Positions 10,684-21,851 of a stretch of DNA of 64,000 nucleotides are shown one piece after another. The notes under the pieces were generated by a model. The model saw only the letters and a program-made list of their open reading frames with translations, was not told where the DNA came from and did no database searches. Positions within the stretch are counted from its first letter, which is position 1. Each line of letters opens with the position of its first letter. Location: the NCBI GenBank assembly GCA_964034945.1, contig OZ035962.1:26223530-26287529 (forward strand), read 5' to 3'. The translations under genes were made by a program, and so were the position numbers. Origin of the DNA: Chrysopilus asiliformis. Taxonomy: Eukaryota; Arthropoda; Insecta; Diptera; Rhagionidae.

Positions 10684-11646
10684 ACTGATATTTAGCGTAA
10701 CTTTACATAGGTTAACAGAGAAACTTGTAGTTACATCTGGAAATTTTTAATGTAAGACCAGAAAAAAAGTTATTTTTCTAGAATTTAGTTTTTCAGAGTT
10801 ACAGTGGAGGCACAAAAAAATTTTATTTGAATGCCGAAAAGTTGCATGAAACTAGAAATTTCACGCAGGGGTGGCTTCATATAATTGACTAGTCGAACGA
10901 AATCTTTAGCCGACCATAAATTGAGCCGTTCTTTTTTTGAAAGTTGTATAAGTCCATCTAAAAATACGTTTATTTTCTTTAACATTTTTGTTAATTAAAA
11001 ATGCCAAATTTATATTTTTATAAACGTGATCCATATGGATTAACGTTTACCAATATTTTAAAGTTCATCCAAACTCAAACCCTTAAATATCTTAGGCCCC
11101 TTTGCGCGTATTATTCTTAAAAAATTAAGTTATGGTTAGCCTACTTAAACCGTAGAAATTCTTCGACTTAAATTTTTTAAGTTGTACATAAGTTGCTAAG
11201 TTTTGTTGGTGCAAACGGCACCTAATGTTGAATAAATGGTCTTATACCACTTTCAAAGAAAGCGGCTCAATTATTACACAGAGGCAGTCATTCTGATGCA
11301 CACGAAACAAGAATCTTCTTTTTTAGCATTCAGCATCTCGAATGGTATCAGATAACCAGAACAAACCGAAGAAAAATAATTGAAATATGGTTTTATTAAA
11401 TCCATAATTAAAAGACCAAAACTTCGTTTCGTTATAAATGAAAGATTAATTAAATCAAACACTAACAGAACTTTATTTATATCATTTACAATATCACATG
11501 AGTTCTCAATTTAGAAAAAAAAACGCGATGCTATAAAATTTGAATTAAATTTAAAATTCTGAACGTTCCAAATAAATTCAATGCTAAACGGGGTAAAAAA
11601 TTGTTTGTAAAAATTCTTTTTATTCTTAATATTTAGATGTTTTGAT
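10684..11646. other. AT-rich DNA, nothing identified
   Basis: No supportable gene or complete transposon ends. Confidence 0.5.
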
Positions 11647-11649
11647 TTA

Positions 11650-11806
11650 GGAGTGGTCCATAAAATACGTCACATATTTAGGTATGGCAAAGATCTACAT
11701 TAGTGTGACGGCGACGTTAAATCCTTCGCAAAAAATCATGACGAGGGGGTAGGGAGAGGGGTTCAAAAAAGCGAAAATCAACGTGACGTATTTTGTGGAC
11801 AGCATC
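11650..11806. mobile_element. PIF/Harbinger-like MITE of the CGTCAC family, TTA TSD
   Basis: Left end GGAGTGGTCCATAAAATACG then TCAC; the right end is its inverse, GTGACGTATTTTGTGGACAG then CATC. TTA lies at 11647-11649 and 11807-11809. 157 bp, no coding capacity. Confidence 0.8.
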
Positions 11807-11809
11807 TTA

Positions 11810-13048
11810 CAAATAATTTCAACGTATGTAAAATTGGTTTACGTGAAAAGATTTTATTTTGGCACAATCTATGCATGTTATTTTGAATAATTTAAAAAAA
11901 AACAAATGAAAAACAATTGGTTTTTATAATTAGTATCTAAATGTTGATCTTTTTTCCTAACAGAATTAAATTATTGGAAATTTTTCAAATCAAATTTTGA
12001 CAGAAAAGAATAATTTTATTTCTTATTGAGAAACTTTTTTTTAATAAATAATTCCGTAAAAAACACCCATCGCAATGCGTCCAAAATTTATATACAAAAT
12101 TTCAAAAAGTATTGAAAATTTTTCGAATCTTTTGATAAAAAAACCAACACTCAATTTTCGATCGCTTGTAGCAATGTCAACCAATTCTATTTATTCCGTT
12201 TACGTGTTCATTTAAAAAGATGATTTTTTTCGATAATTTAAATTAATGATATCAAATTCTTAATAAAAACATATGAATATATAAAATTAATTGTTATTAA
12301 AAAAAATAATCTTTATATATATTGAAGGCTGTGTAATGTTACGTTTATGTTTTTTTGATCTTTCTGTCAAATTAGTTATATAACAAATTTATAAAAAAAA
12401 AAAATATATTAGGTAACTACTAATTCATATTAATATACATATAAACATTTGCATACATAATATATTTTTTTAACCAAAAATATGAAACAAAATTCACAAT
12501 TTGAACGAAATCGATCTTTATGAAAAACAAAAAATTGAATGAAATTAAATTTAAATTGATAAAAATCATCTGGAACTGTTATTTATGCGTAAAGATTTAA
12601 TATGAAATTAATAAGAAAAAAGCATGTAGGTAGGTACTGTCTTCTAATAAAAGAACAAAAAAAAAATTATAAAAAAAACCCTAAAAACTTACAACAAAAA
12701 AAAATATATTAGAATTAATGGTAAAAATAAAAAATATTGTTAAAATAGATTAATGCCTTTTTGATATGAATTAATTACGAAATAATTTAATATGTAAAAA
12801 AATATGGTAATGAAATATAAATTAATAAAATTATAACTTAAACAATTGCATATAAAACACAATTTTTGAGAAAAAAAAACAAAAAAATTAAATGTGTATG
12901 TTTGGCAAGTGCACTTATCGGTTATTGTTATCTAAAAGAACATAATACAGAAAATTACAATAGCAAGAGCAAAAAATTAAGAAAAAAAAACAATAAATAA
13001 ACGTATCTATTATGAAATTTAAGTTAGTTGTTTTATTATTACAAGCTT
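11810..13048. other. Very AT-rich stretch
   Basis: Long A and T runs, no ORF above chance and no repeats with clear ends. Confidence 0.5.
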
Positions 13049-13051
13049 TTA

Positions 13052-13435
13052 TGCTACATTTACACGAATGACAAATTTGTCATTTTTTTCTTGTCATTAT
13101 GTTAATTCCGGTGTAAATGGCATAATTTTTGTAATTTTTTCTGTCAGAAAATGTCAATCTCTCATAAAAGAATGAACTTGTCCATTCTTTTATGCCAGAT
13201 TGTCATTCGTGCAGACGCAATATTAGTTATGGCAACTTTAGTATTCAACTTTTGTCATAACTAATATTGCGTTTGTACGAATGAAAATCTGGGATAAAAG
13301 AATTGACAAGTTCATTCTTTTATGAGAGATTGACATTTTCTGACAGAAAAAATTACAAAAATTATGCCATTTACACGGGAATTAACATAATGACAAGAAA
13401 AAAATGACAAATTTGTCATTCGTGTAAATGTAGCA
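13052..13435. mobile_element. 384-bp near-perfect palindromic foldback MITE, TTA TSD
   Basis: Arms of roughly 180 bp begin TGCTACATTTACACGAATGA and pair almost throughout. The right end is CGTGTAAATGTAGCA. TTA flanks both sides (13049-13051, 13436-13438). The 3-bp TTA TSD suggests PIF/Harbinger. A transcript could form a long hairpin. Confidence 0.85.
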
Positions 13436-13744
13436 TTAGTTTATCATCATTGAATTTGAATCATAAAGTGGGAGTTACAATGTACCGACAGCAACAACGA
13501 GAGCAAAATCATTTCATTGGCTGAGAGCCCTCTGCCGTAATAGTCACAGCGCCGCTGTCTTGTTAATCTCTAACCATAATTTTGCTGTCCTCGCTGCCCA
13601 GCATATTTTATAGCTGATTTTATATATACAGGGTGGGCCAGAATAGACGCGGGGGTTTGAATTCTTTATAATTTTTTTATTTTAGCGAAACCTATAATTT
13701 TTTTTTCAAATACATGTAGTTGATTGATGGGGAATATTTTTGGT

Positions 13745-14853
13745 CTAAACATGGAAAATTATATCCCGCAAGTAGGGATGCCAACGATAAATCGATGTTT
13801 GCGAAACATCGAGGTTTCGTTAAAAAATATCGAGTTTTAACCTCGATGTTGAACAGGTCGATATTTCGAGGTATCGATGTTGTTATCCACGATGTTGAAA
13901 AAGCCGATATATCGAAGTATCGATGTTGTCCGCGATGTTAGAACATTACTCTTCATAAAATTAGTAGAGAAACTAATTTTAGCTGATTTAATATAGCCAC
14001 TCTACTTAAAGATTTGTTTCAAATTTTCTTTGCTATCAATTTTCGGTTTCATCTTTCTACAAGATTTCGCAAAAAATACCAGAGCTAGCCATGAAATTTT
14101 ACAGAGAAGTTTGGTCCTGATGTGGAAATCCGTTAACCGGAAGTAACTAAAACGGCGGCTTTTTAAAAACTATGCGGTTTTTTACGATTTATTCCGAAAC
14201 TAACCATTTTCCAGTAGTCTTATGTATTACAAAACTTGGAGACAATAAAATTTGCTACATTTGTGTCTTTTACTAGAACTCCGTTATGAAGATATGCCGG
14301 TATTTCAAAAAAAATAGTTTTTTGCGAATATCTCGAAAACTAACGGGTTTTTGGTGGTTCAACGTATAAGAAGAATTAAAACCGTGTTAATTCTACCTGG
14401 GTGCACTCCACCCACAGTAGAGCATCCACCAGGTGGCTAAATTATTTATTAAATGTAACTTTTACAAAACATCGGTATCGATGTTTTCAGGACGATGTTT
14501 TCTGACATCGATGTCGCCTTAAAAAAAACATCGATTTTCGATATATCGATGTTGTATGAACGATGTTGCATCCTTACCCGCAAGTGGTGGCCATTTTCTG
14601 CTTCGCAAATCCGTGCTCTTTCCAAGACATTTTCCATAACCTTTCGTGTTATGGCCTCGATTTCACTGCGAATGTTGGTTTTCAATTGGCTGATGGTTGT
14701 TGGCTTGTTGACGTACACCTTTTCTTTCAAATATCCCCAAAGGAAACAATCTGGAGTCGTTAGATCAGGTGAACGCGGAGGCCAATTGAAATCGCAACTT
14801 TTCGAAATAATGCGTCCGCCAAACATGTCCCGTAAAAGAGCCATTGAGCCCAC
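13745..14853 (-). pseudogene. Mariner transposase C-terminal fragment, interrupted by hAT
   Basis: On the minus strand the frame shows FNWPPRSPDLTTPDCFLWGY followed by LKEKVYVNKPTT, the region around the last catalytic Asp of mariner DDE transposases (the Asp of TTPD). It continues to a helical tail, is interrupted at 14577-14584 by the hAT element, and resumes at 13772 to end in DIIFHV and a stop at 13745-13747. The N-terminal DNA-binding domain and the first catalytic Asp residues are absent. Confidence 0.8.
13773..14576. mobile_element. hAT non-autonomous element, 8-bp TSD, nested in mariner
   Basis: The 8-mer CCCGCAAG occurs at 13765-13772 and 14577-14584. Ends are TAGGGATGCCAAC and, in reverse complement, TAAGGATGCAAC. 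Both subterminal regions are packed with short ATCGATGTT-type repeats, typical of hAT transposase binding arrays. No transposase ORF. Confidence 0.85.
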
Positions 14854-15252
14854 CGCCCACCGGTTCGTTGTTCTATTGTGTATAGGTCCATTTTAAATTG
14901 CCCAAGTCTTCTTAACAAAATGCTGAAACAAAATTAAAAAAATAAAAATAAAAAAAAAGTTATAAAGACTTCAAACCCCTGCGTCTATTCTGGCCCACCC
15001 TGTAGCTTTTAGCTTCACGGAGAAAACGCGACTTGGAAGCAATACAACGAATAATCATTAATAATGAGACATTAATAAATTTATTAATCATTAATAAATT
15101 TTTTCGAAAATTTACCGCTTTTTTCCCTTCAATGACCTAAAATTTCTAACAAAATATGGATCTCACTTTCAGCGATTGCCTGTTCTGTGTCACAGACGAA
15201 AATAATTTTAAAAACCGAAAATACGGATTAATTGTTATGCCGGTTAAACTTT

Positions 15253-15521
15253 CGTCGAATGCAGGCGAATCACAATCATAGTTGACAGGTCGGACACTTT
15301 TTTGTAAATTAAATTACGTTTTTGCATTCATCCGCCGAAAAATTCTGGTTTTCGATATAAACTATGCAAAATTTAAAATATGTATGACATCGAAAACTAG
15401 ATAAATTGAAAAAAAACAATAGAATTTACAAAAGAAACCCCAACCTGGAAACCGTGGCTGTGATTTGCCTGCATTCGCTGAGAATGTCACGAAAAGTGAC
15501 GCTTCTAAGATAATCGACCTG
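15253..15521. mobile_element. Diverged foldback element related to the 63040 MITE
   Basis: The right end GATAATCGACCTG followed by TTA matches the right end at 63155-63170. Internal inverted segments share GAATGCAGGC and ATCACA. The left boundary is uncertain. Confidence 0.45.
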
Positions 15522-15524
15522 TTA

Positions 15525-18500
15525 TTCTTTTTCTTAAGATTCAGAAATTTGTGACAGTGTAAATATTTCCTATAAATTAATTTCAATACGGCAACGCTGG
15601 CAATGTAAAAATAATTATTTATGTTAATTTGTATTTAAAAAGTCGTGCAGGATATGAGTAAATGTAAAAAAATTTTATTTTTTACAAGTTTGTTATACAC
15701 TGTCAACTATAATTTATTACTTCAATACTTACTATAATAGTTTTGCAGTGAAAAATGCAAAAAACTCAAAATATGTTTAAACAAATTTACCGCCCTAAGC
15801 ATATTGGCACAATTGTTAATTTATAATTCGCCCAGAATTTGTTTTCTCCTTTATCTCGCCCAATATGACATTAAAAAGACGCACACATTGGCAAAAGAGG
15901 GGCCTTTTTTTTAAATATGTATTTATAAATTATTTTATATTATAGTCGAATACATTGGCGCTAAAAGTCTCCAAAAACGCCTGTATCCTTGCTGAGCGAA
16001 AAACGAAGAGCGAATTTCGTGTAATATGGGAGAAATATTGATTGCCGAATGCTCAATACGAACCAAAAACGAAATTGAAACGACCGAGTCCTGTCGTCAA
16101 ATATACAACCATTTTTCGTTAGTTTTTCTGTGACTGTTTAGGGCGGTTCCGCAGACACAAGACTTGTAGACGTGCAAAACGGGCAAACAATAAGAACACT
16201 ATAGAAAAATTTAAAGAAAAATCATAATAATAATAAAAATATCCACAAAAATTTATAATAATAATAATCCAAACTAACAATATTAAATTAATAATAATAA
16301 TAATAATACATTTAATAAATAACGAAATTCTTAACCGATAAAATCGTGTAACAAAAAATTCTATACATCACATCACATAAGAAAATCGTTCTATTGTAAC
16401 ATCAAAAAAAAGCACGAAATAAAACTTAATCTACCAGCATAAAACCGAAAAAAGAAAAGAAAAACTACTTGGAAAACTCCCTGAATTCTAGTTTCGAACC
16501 AAAAGTTTTGTAAATTTCATCGCCAAAGACGAATAATTCCATTTCGAAGAATAAAAAAATGATAGATCGAAATTATAGTGTCGCTTCTTATTGAGAATTT
16601 TTTTTTATTAAATAATTTCGTAAAAAAAACACACATCGCTATGCAATAAAATTTATTTGGTGATATGTCCAAAATTTTAAAATCCACAAAATAACAATTT
16701 TCTGCGGAAAGAGTACCAAAAAAACGTGTCCTTTATTTAACAAAAAAAAAATTAAATTCTAACGGTGGCAAATTCTTAGTTAAATCTAAAAGTGATTTTT
16801 TAAAATTTCAAAATTGACTGAAACTGTGTAATAAAGACAGGCCATTTATTTTAATAAATTCACCTTTCCCAATAAATTTTTTTTAAAGAAATGCTCGTTT
16901 CGCTGAAATAAAGAGTGCTCGTTTTGTCCGGGGATTGTGTTTCAATTGATGGTTTGTCCTTTTTTTCTTATCACTAACAAAAATAAAGGGAAAATATCTT
17001 GGTTTATTTTCTTCGATTGTCTTGGAATTGGAATTGTTCTTATTTTTTTTTTAAATTGTATTTTCAAGAAAAATAATTGAAAAAAAAAAACAAGAAATAG
17101 CGTAAAAATGAAATAAAATCAAGAAGCAAATCAAAATTGGAAGAGTGTACCTCGGTGTGCTAAAAAAAAGTTGGGCAAAAATAAAGGGGAGTACAAATAC
17201 TGGAAAGTGGGGATAGGAGTAAAGAATAAAAAAAAAAAGAAATGAAAATACTGCCTTTCACCTTGTAGTTTATCCCTACAGTCCTTGAGCAAATGGAGAA
17301 AAGCGATAAAAATATCGTAACGTATCGATGGAATGCCACATTGCCGTAAATAATTTTCAAAATCTCACAAAATATTAAATAACTTAAAAGGGAAATTTAT
17401 AAAAATAGCGAAAAAATAACAACAAAAAGACCAAAAGAAAACGGAGAAAATTTACCAAGAAAAATCATCCCAACAGGGAGGGGTGTTTTGTGCATATTTA
17501 ATATAGATATGTATATACGAATGTATCTATACTGCCTTAACAAAATACATAGATACATATATATTTATGTGCATACAATCATATCCTCGATTGTATAGAA
17601 ATGCGGGCCTTTGTATTTCGTTTATTTGTGTATGAAAACCGAATCCTTAAAGAATTAGGCAACAAAAAAAAAAGTTTAGTGTATTTTTGCTTTGGTTTTA
17701 TATGTATGTATGTATTCGTGTTTAGCGAAAAAATATGTGAATTAATTTGGCCATAAATTTAAAAAAAAAAACACATTTCCAAAATAGATAATTCTTAACA
17801 ATTTAAGAACCTTTTGCAATAACAAAACTCAGCGACTTTGACTTAATAATAAAACTTTTAAATCAAAAATATTTTATAAATTAGGCAAATTTTCCCGTAA
17901 CTTTCACACCGATGATCCTTAAACAAAAAACAACCCTTTTTTAGAGTTTATCCTTTTATATTACAGTGAAATTGCTATGAACGACAATAAATTGTGTGTG
18001 TTGAACCGCAAAAATTTTCATTGAAAAAAAAAATTGAAAGGTAGTCAAATTGCAGAAATTTCAGTTGTAAAAATAACGATTCTACAGGAAAACGAATTAA
18101 GAATATTCGCTATATAAGGAAATAAACACTGTAGGAATTCTAGTGTAAAAACTTTGGTGATTTCAAAGAAATAAAGTTCATTTCTGTGAATTGAAAAAAA
18201 AAATTGTTTAATCAATTTGAAAAATGAACCCAAATGATACAAATTTCAGCTACTGAATTTTTCATAAAGTGTAAATATTAAAAATGAGCTTATTTTCATT
18301 AATTGCGATATTATTTCAATCAAATTCTAAAGTGAAATAACAAATATTTATTTGATTCTTTTTGATTTTCTAAGTTTATTTGAATAATCCGGCGAAAAGA
18401 AAATAAAAAAATAAATGGTTTTCATTTTGTAATTGCAGTTTATACGTGATTCAGATTAAATAATAAGAATTTATATTTAAAATTGAATTAAGAAAAATAG

Positions 18501-19079
18501 AAATAAAATAGAAAATTTATTTAGAAAATATTTTAAAAAATGTGTGTGCCTTTGTAACACGAAATTGGATTACAACAGCCAAATAATTTAGGTAAGTCAG
18601 CATAACTTTTTTTTTATTGCGTTAAAAATACTGTAAATAAACCATTATTAAATATTTTTACTTTGTGCTCCGCACTTTTTATTCAAAACCGTACATAGCC
18701 ATAACTGGACCTTGTGCAGACTTTCAATTTTGGGCCCCTAACAATTGTTTTTTGAGTTATGCATATAAAAATGCACGTTAACCGAAGGAAAAAAACCTAA
18801 AAAAAAAATTTGAAAAATAGAATTTTTTCCGAAAATTCGAAATTTAAAAAAAATGAAATTTGGAATTACAATTTTAACAGAAAAAACCGCCGCAGACAAA
18901 AAAAAAACACCGTTGGGAAAAGGCACCGTGATCTAAACGACTGATCCTTTCAAAAAAAAAACAAAAAAATTACTGATGTGAACAGCACACGATTTTCTTA
19001 TTCAAAATCTACGTGCTTGCGTAGTTCACACTATAAATAAAAATTTTTTTTATGTTACAATGTGATTTTATTTTACAAA
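15525..19079. other. AT-rich, apparently unique DNA
   Basis: No coding exon could be supported. AAT trinucleotide repeats lie at about 16281-16307. A lone end resembling PIF MITEs (TTAGGGCGGTTCCGCAGACA) is at 16138-16157. A good donor-like GGTAAGT is at 18591-18597, which could end a non-coding exon, but nothing else supports that. Confidence 0.4.
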
Positions 19080-19480
19080 TTCGTGAATATCTCGATAACG
19101 GTCAAAGATATCAATTTACGGAAAAGGGAATAATGTAGAGAATTTTAATATCTTTAATTCTTACTTTAACTGTTATTTTTTCGAAAAATCAATAGTTTCT
19201 TACTTTTTAATGAATATATCTCAATAAAGACAAAATTGTGGAGAATGCCATTCTGCGAAAAACGAAATTGGGGTTTTTCTAAAGCCGCAATTTCCCTGTA
19301 AAATTTCATGGCTGTAGCTCCAGTAGTTTTTGATAAATCTTGTACACAGACTGACAGAGAAAGACATTTGTGTAATAACGCTCCAATCGACTCAGGAATG
19401 CTCGGCAAATGTTTTTTAGGCAAAATAATTTTTCACGAATACAATACTTTATTATACTTCGTATAAGAAAGTAAAAAGAT
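19080..19480. repeat. Dispersed repeat, family B (end with TATACTTCGTATAAGAAAGT)
   Basis: The outer motif, ending in TATACTTCGTATAAGAAAG, recurs inverted at 52665-52703 as TTTTTACTTTCTTATACC. Internally it has ATATCTCGATAACGG and AAATTTCATGGCTGTAGCTC, phrases similar in style to the family A repeat. Boundaries are approximate. Confidence 0.45.
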
Positions 19481-19544
19481 GTCTGAACAGAAACAAAATC
19501 GAAATATTTGAATCAAAACCGCTTTTCAATCAAATCCTGTAAGC

Positions 19545-20459
19545 CAGCGTTTCTCAACCTTTCAGTATTCGCGGCCCAATTTTCAATCAAAATTGTCATC
19601 GCGCCCCCCTGCATACAATAAAATGTATACAATAATAACGTAATTTGAGTATTTTGGCGCTAAACCTACACTACTACCCTAATTTTAAACACAAATTACC
19701 AAGAAAACAGTAATTTATTGACATTTGGCAACACCGATCCTCAGCGTTGACAAAACAAGAATCCGGTGCCTTTTTATTGCTCTTGCGTCATTTTTGCGGT
19801 TTCGCGAGAAGTTTTTTTAACCCTGAAATCACAATGAACGCGAAACCGACGCGAAACTGGCGCAGAAACTGTCACTTAAAAGTTTGGTTCCCACAAATTG
19901 TTTGAAGTGAGCACAGTGAACGTATAGAACGCAGCTACAACGTAACCGCAACGCAAAAGTTTGCAAACTTCTAACTTTTCCGCAGAATTCTACGGTGACA
20001 GTTCATAAAGTGAGGTTGGAAAAATGTCGTTCGAGGGAAAATTGATAGCCTTAGTGCAAATAACAAAGATAAATACCAACAAAGCAAATTATCGCTTCAC
20101 AATTATCCATTTTTGTAATTTTTCCAAGTTTATACCACTTTATATTATGTCACTTGTACTACTTCACGAGCTGCCATTGTGCTCTGCCGCTAGAATTTTG
20201 CACTGCGTGACAGTTCAGAGCGTTGTAGTTGCGTTGGTTTCGCGCTGGTTTCGCGTTCATTGTGCTCCAAGCGTAAGTTAATACGTTAATTATTAAATAT
20301 TATGTCGAAATGTATTTTGTTTTGTATGTGGGTATGTACTTTCCTTTCAGTTAATTAATAAACTTTTTTAAATATTTTGTCTTGGATATGCTCGCGCCCC
20401 CCCCTTAAATGTGCTCGCGCCCCCCTAGGGGGGCGCGCCCCACAGGTTGAGAATCGCTG
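19545..20459. mobile_element. hAT (Charlie/Buster-type) non-autonomous element
   Basis: Ends CAGCGTTTCTCAACCT and, in reverse complement, CAGCGATTCTCAACCT. The flanking 8-mers CTGTAAGC (19537-19544) and CTGTAACC (20460-20467) differ at one base. C-rich CGCGCCCCCC segments sit just inside both ends. No transposase was recognised. It contains a further foldback at 19830-20264. Confidence 0.85.
19830..20264. repeat. Foldback nested within the hAT element
   Basis: Left CACAATGAACGCGAAACC pairs with right GGTTTCGCGTTCATTGTG. The flanks also carry inverted GACGCGAAAC / GTTTCGCG runs. No clear TSD, so it may be an internal part of the hAT rather than an insertion. Confidence 0.65.
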
Positions 20460-20798
20460 CTGTAACCAAACCAAAAATCAGAAATTTTTTTAGTGGTTCC
20501 GTTCAGTTCAAATTTGAATTTTTCGGATTGAAAATTTCTTATTATTTTCTATTTTCGACCCGATTTAGAGTTCAGGACTTTATTATGTTAATCTAGTACC
20601 AAAAAAACATTCTACTATAAATCCCTTTACCAATCAGGTGTAAGAACCAAAATCTCTAAGCCATTAAAAATTCCGTAAACCAAAACCAGAATCAAAATCA
20701 AATTTTTGAAATTTTAAAAACCAAAACTAGAACCAAATTTTTTGGGATTTTTGAAACCTGAACCAGAACGAAATTTCGAAGTTTTTGGAATTGTAAAA

Positions 20799-20953
20799 AT
20801 TTTCCAACTTTTGCTCTAATGTTTAGGAGGAATTTCTGACGTTAAGAAATCTGTAAGGACAACGGAAGGTCCTGTAAGGATAACGTTATTCTACTTTCCC
20901 TCAAATTTTCCAGATAAAAATTTCATCTGGGTGTTTTTGGGGCCTCTGAATCC
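20799..20953 (+). repeat. 155-bp duplicated segment, copy 1
   Basis: By eye, identical to 23774-23928, from ATTTTCCAACTTTTGCTCTA to GGGGCCTCTGAATCC. Both are on the plus strand. No terminal repeats are evident. Confidence 0.85.
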
Positions 20954-21575
20954 GAATCTGGAGTCAAAAAGTCCGTAAGAATATCTCAAAGGCAAGGATA
21001 TGTATTCGAAGACTAGAAAGTATGTATGCCAAACGCCAGGTAAAAATGTTTAAAATTTAAATAAACTGGAATCTCATATACTGTGTAACTCAGTTATAGC
21101 TAGGGTACTATTCGTCACAGTCCCGGATTTAGGCATGTTGTCACGAATTTTTCCAATTAGTGTGATAATGGTTAAAAGCTAGAAAAACAATCACTCAATA
21201 TGCGAAACATACTCTATTTCGGTTCCAAAGTACACAATTTTTTTGTACACAATTGCTTACAGAACCAATTTTAATTAAAAACAGTCTCCTTTAATCTCTA
21301 AATTTTTGAAGGAAATTCACTAACAGGCTGTTCAGAAATTAAGTCACACAATAGGTCTGCGGTAGTGTGATGGCACTGAGTTGAGAATTACTCTAAAAGT
21401 GAAGGAAATTCTTTGTAAAATTACATTTCAGTTAGTAAAAATATGCTAAAAAGTCATATTTTGTTTTTAAATCTACCCCAAAAAATGGGAGAATTCTAAA
21501 TCAGATAACTAAAAGACCAAAAAATGTTTAAAATTATATATAAAATGGAGTAAATGTACACTTCTACGTCCTTAA

Positions 21576-21847
21576 CACATTAACTGCCATGGCTATCAAA
21601 TTTGGTTGCTACTGAAAAATTCACTAGATTTCATGAAGGGCCCTGGCTATAATTTTCGATAGTTAGGTCTACATTCTACATGTATACATTTTACATTCAT
21701 ACATACATAATTATTACATTCTACATATATTCTACAGGTCTATTGGCATTTCCTATTGGGTCTATTGGCATTTCCTATTGGGTCTATTGGCATTTTCTAT
21801 TGGGTCTATTGGCATTTCCTTTAAAAATTTGTTTGGCAGTCAACGTG
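21576..21847. mobile_element. piggyBac-like MITE, TTAA TSD
   Basis: Ends CACATTAACTGCCA and, in reverse complement, CACGTTGACTGCCA, with TTAA at 21572-21575 and 21848-21851. These match common piggyBac-type termini. The interior holds a minisatellite. Confidence 0.85.
21738..21823 (+). repeat. 22-bp minisatellite, about 4 units
   Basis: The unit TCTATTGGCATTTCCTATTG plus GG is repeated head to tail within the piggyBac-like MITE, with one substitution in the third unit. Confidence 0.9.
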
Positions 21848-21851
21848 TTAA

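Larger units (their letters stand above)
13629..15002 (-). mobile_element. Deleted mariner element carrying an hAT insertion
   Basis: Terminal inverted repeats: CAGGGTGGGCCAGAATAGAC on the left, and the same sequence in reverse complement on the right. TA dinucleotides flank both ends. Without the nested hAT (13773-14576) and one TSD copy, the element would be about 562 bp, so most of a normal 1.3-kb mariner is missing. The minus strand holds the transposase C-terminus. Confidence 0.9.

Noticed and set aside
10369..10750. Phe/Ile/Arg-rich ORFs with repeated RDF or GIF units
   Set aside because: They translate the degenerate word array at the right end of the MULE; the peptide repeat comes from the DNA repeat.
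14449..14853. A single 134-codon transposase ORF
   Set aside because: Only the first about 92 codons are mariner; the rest reads into the nested hAT element.
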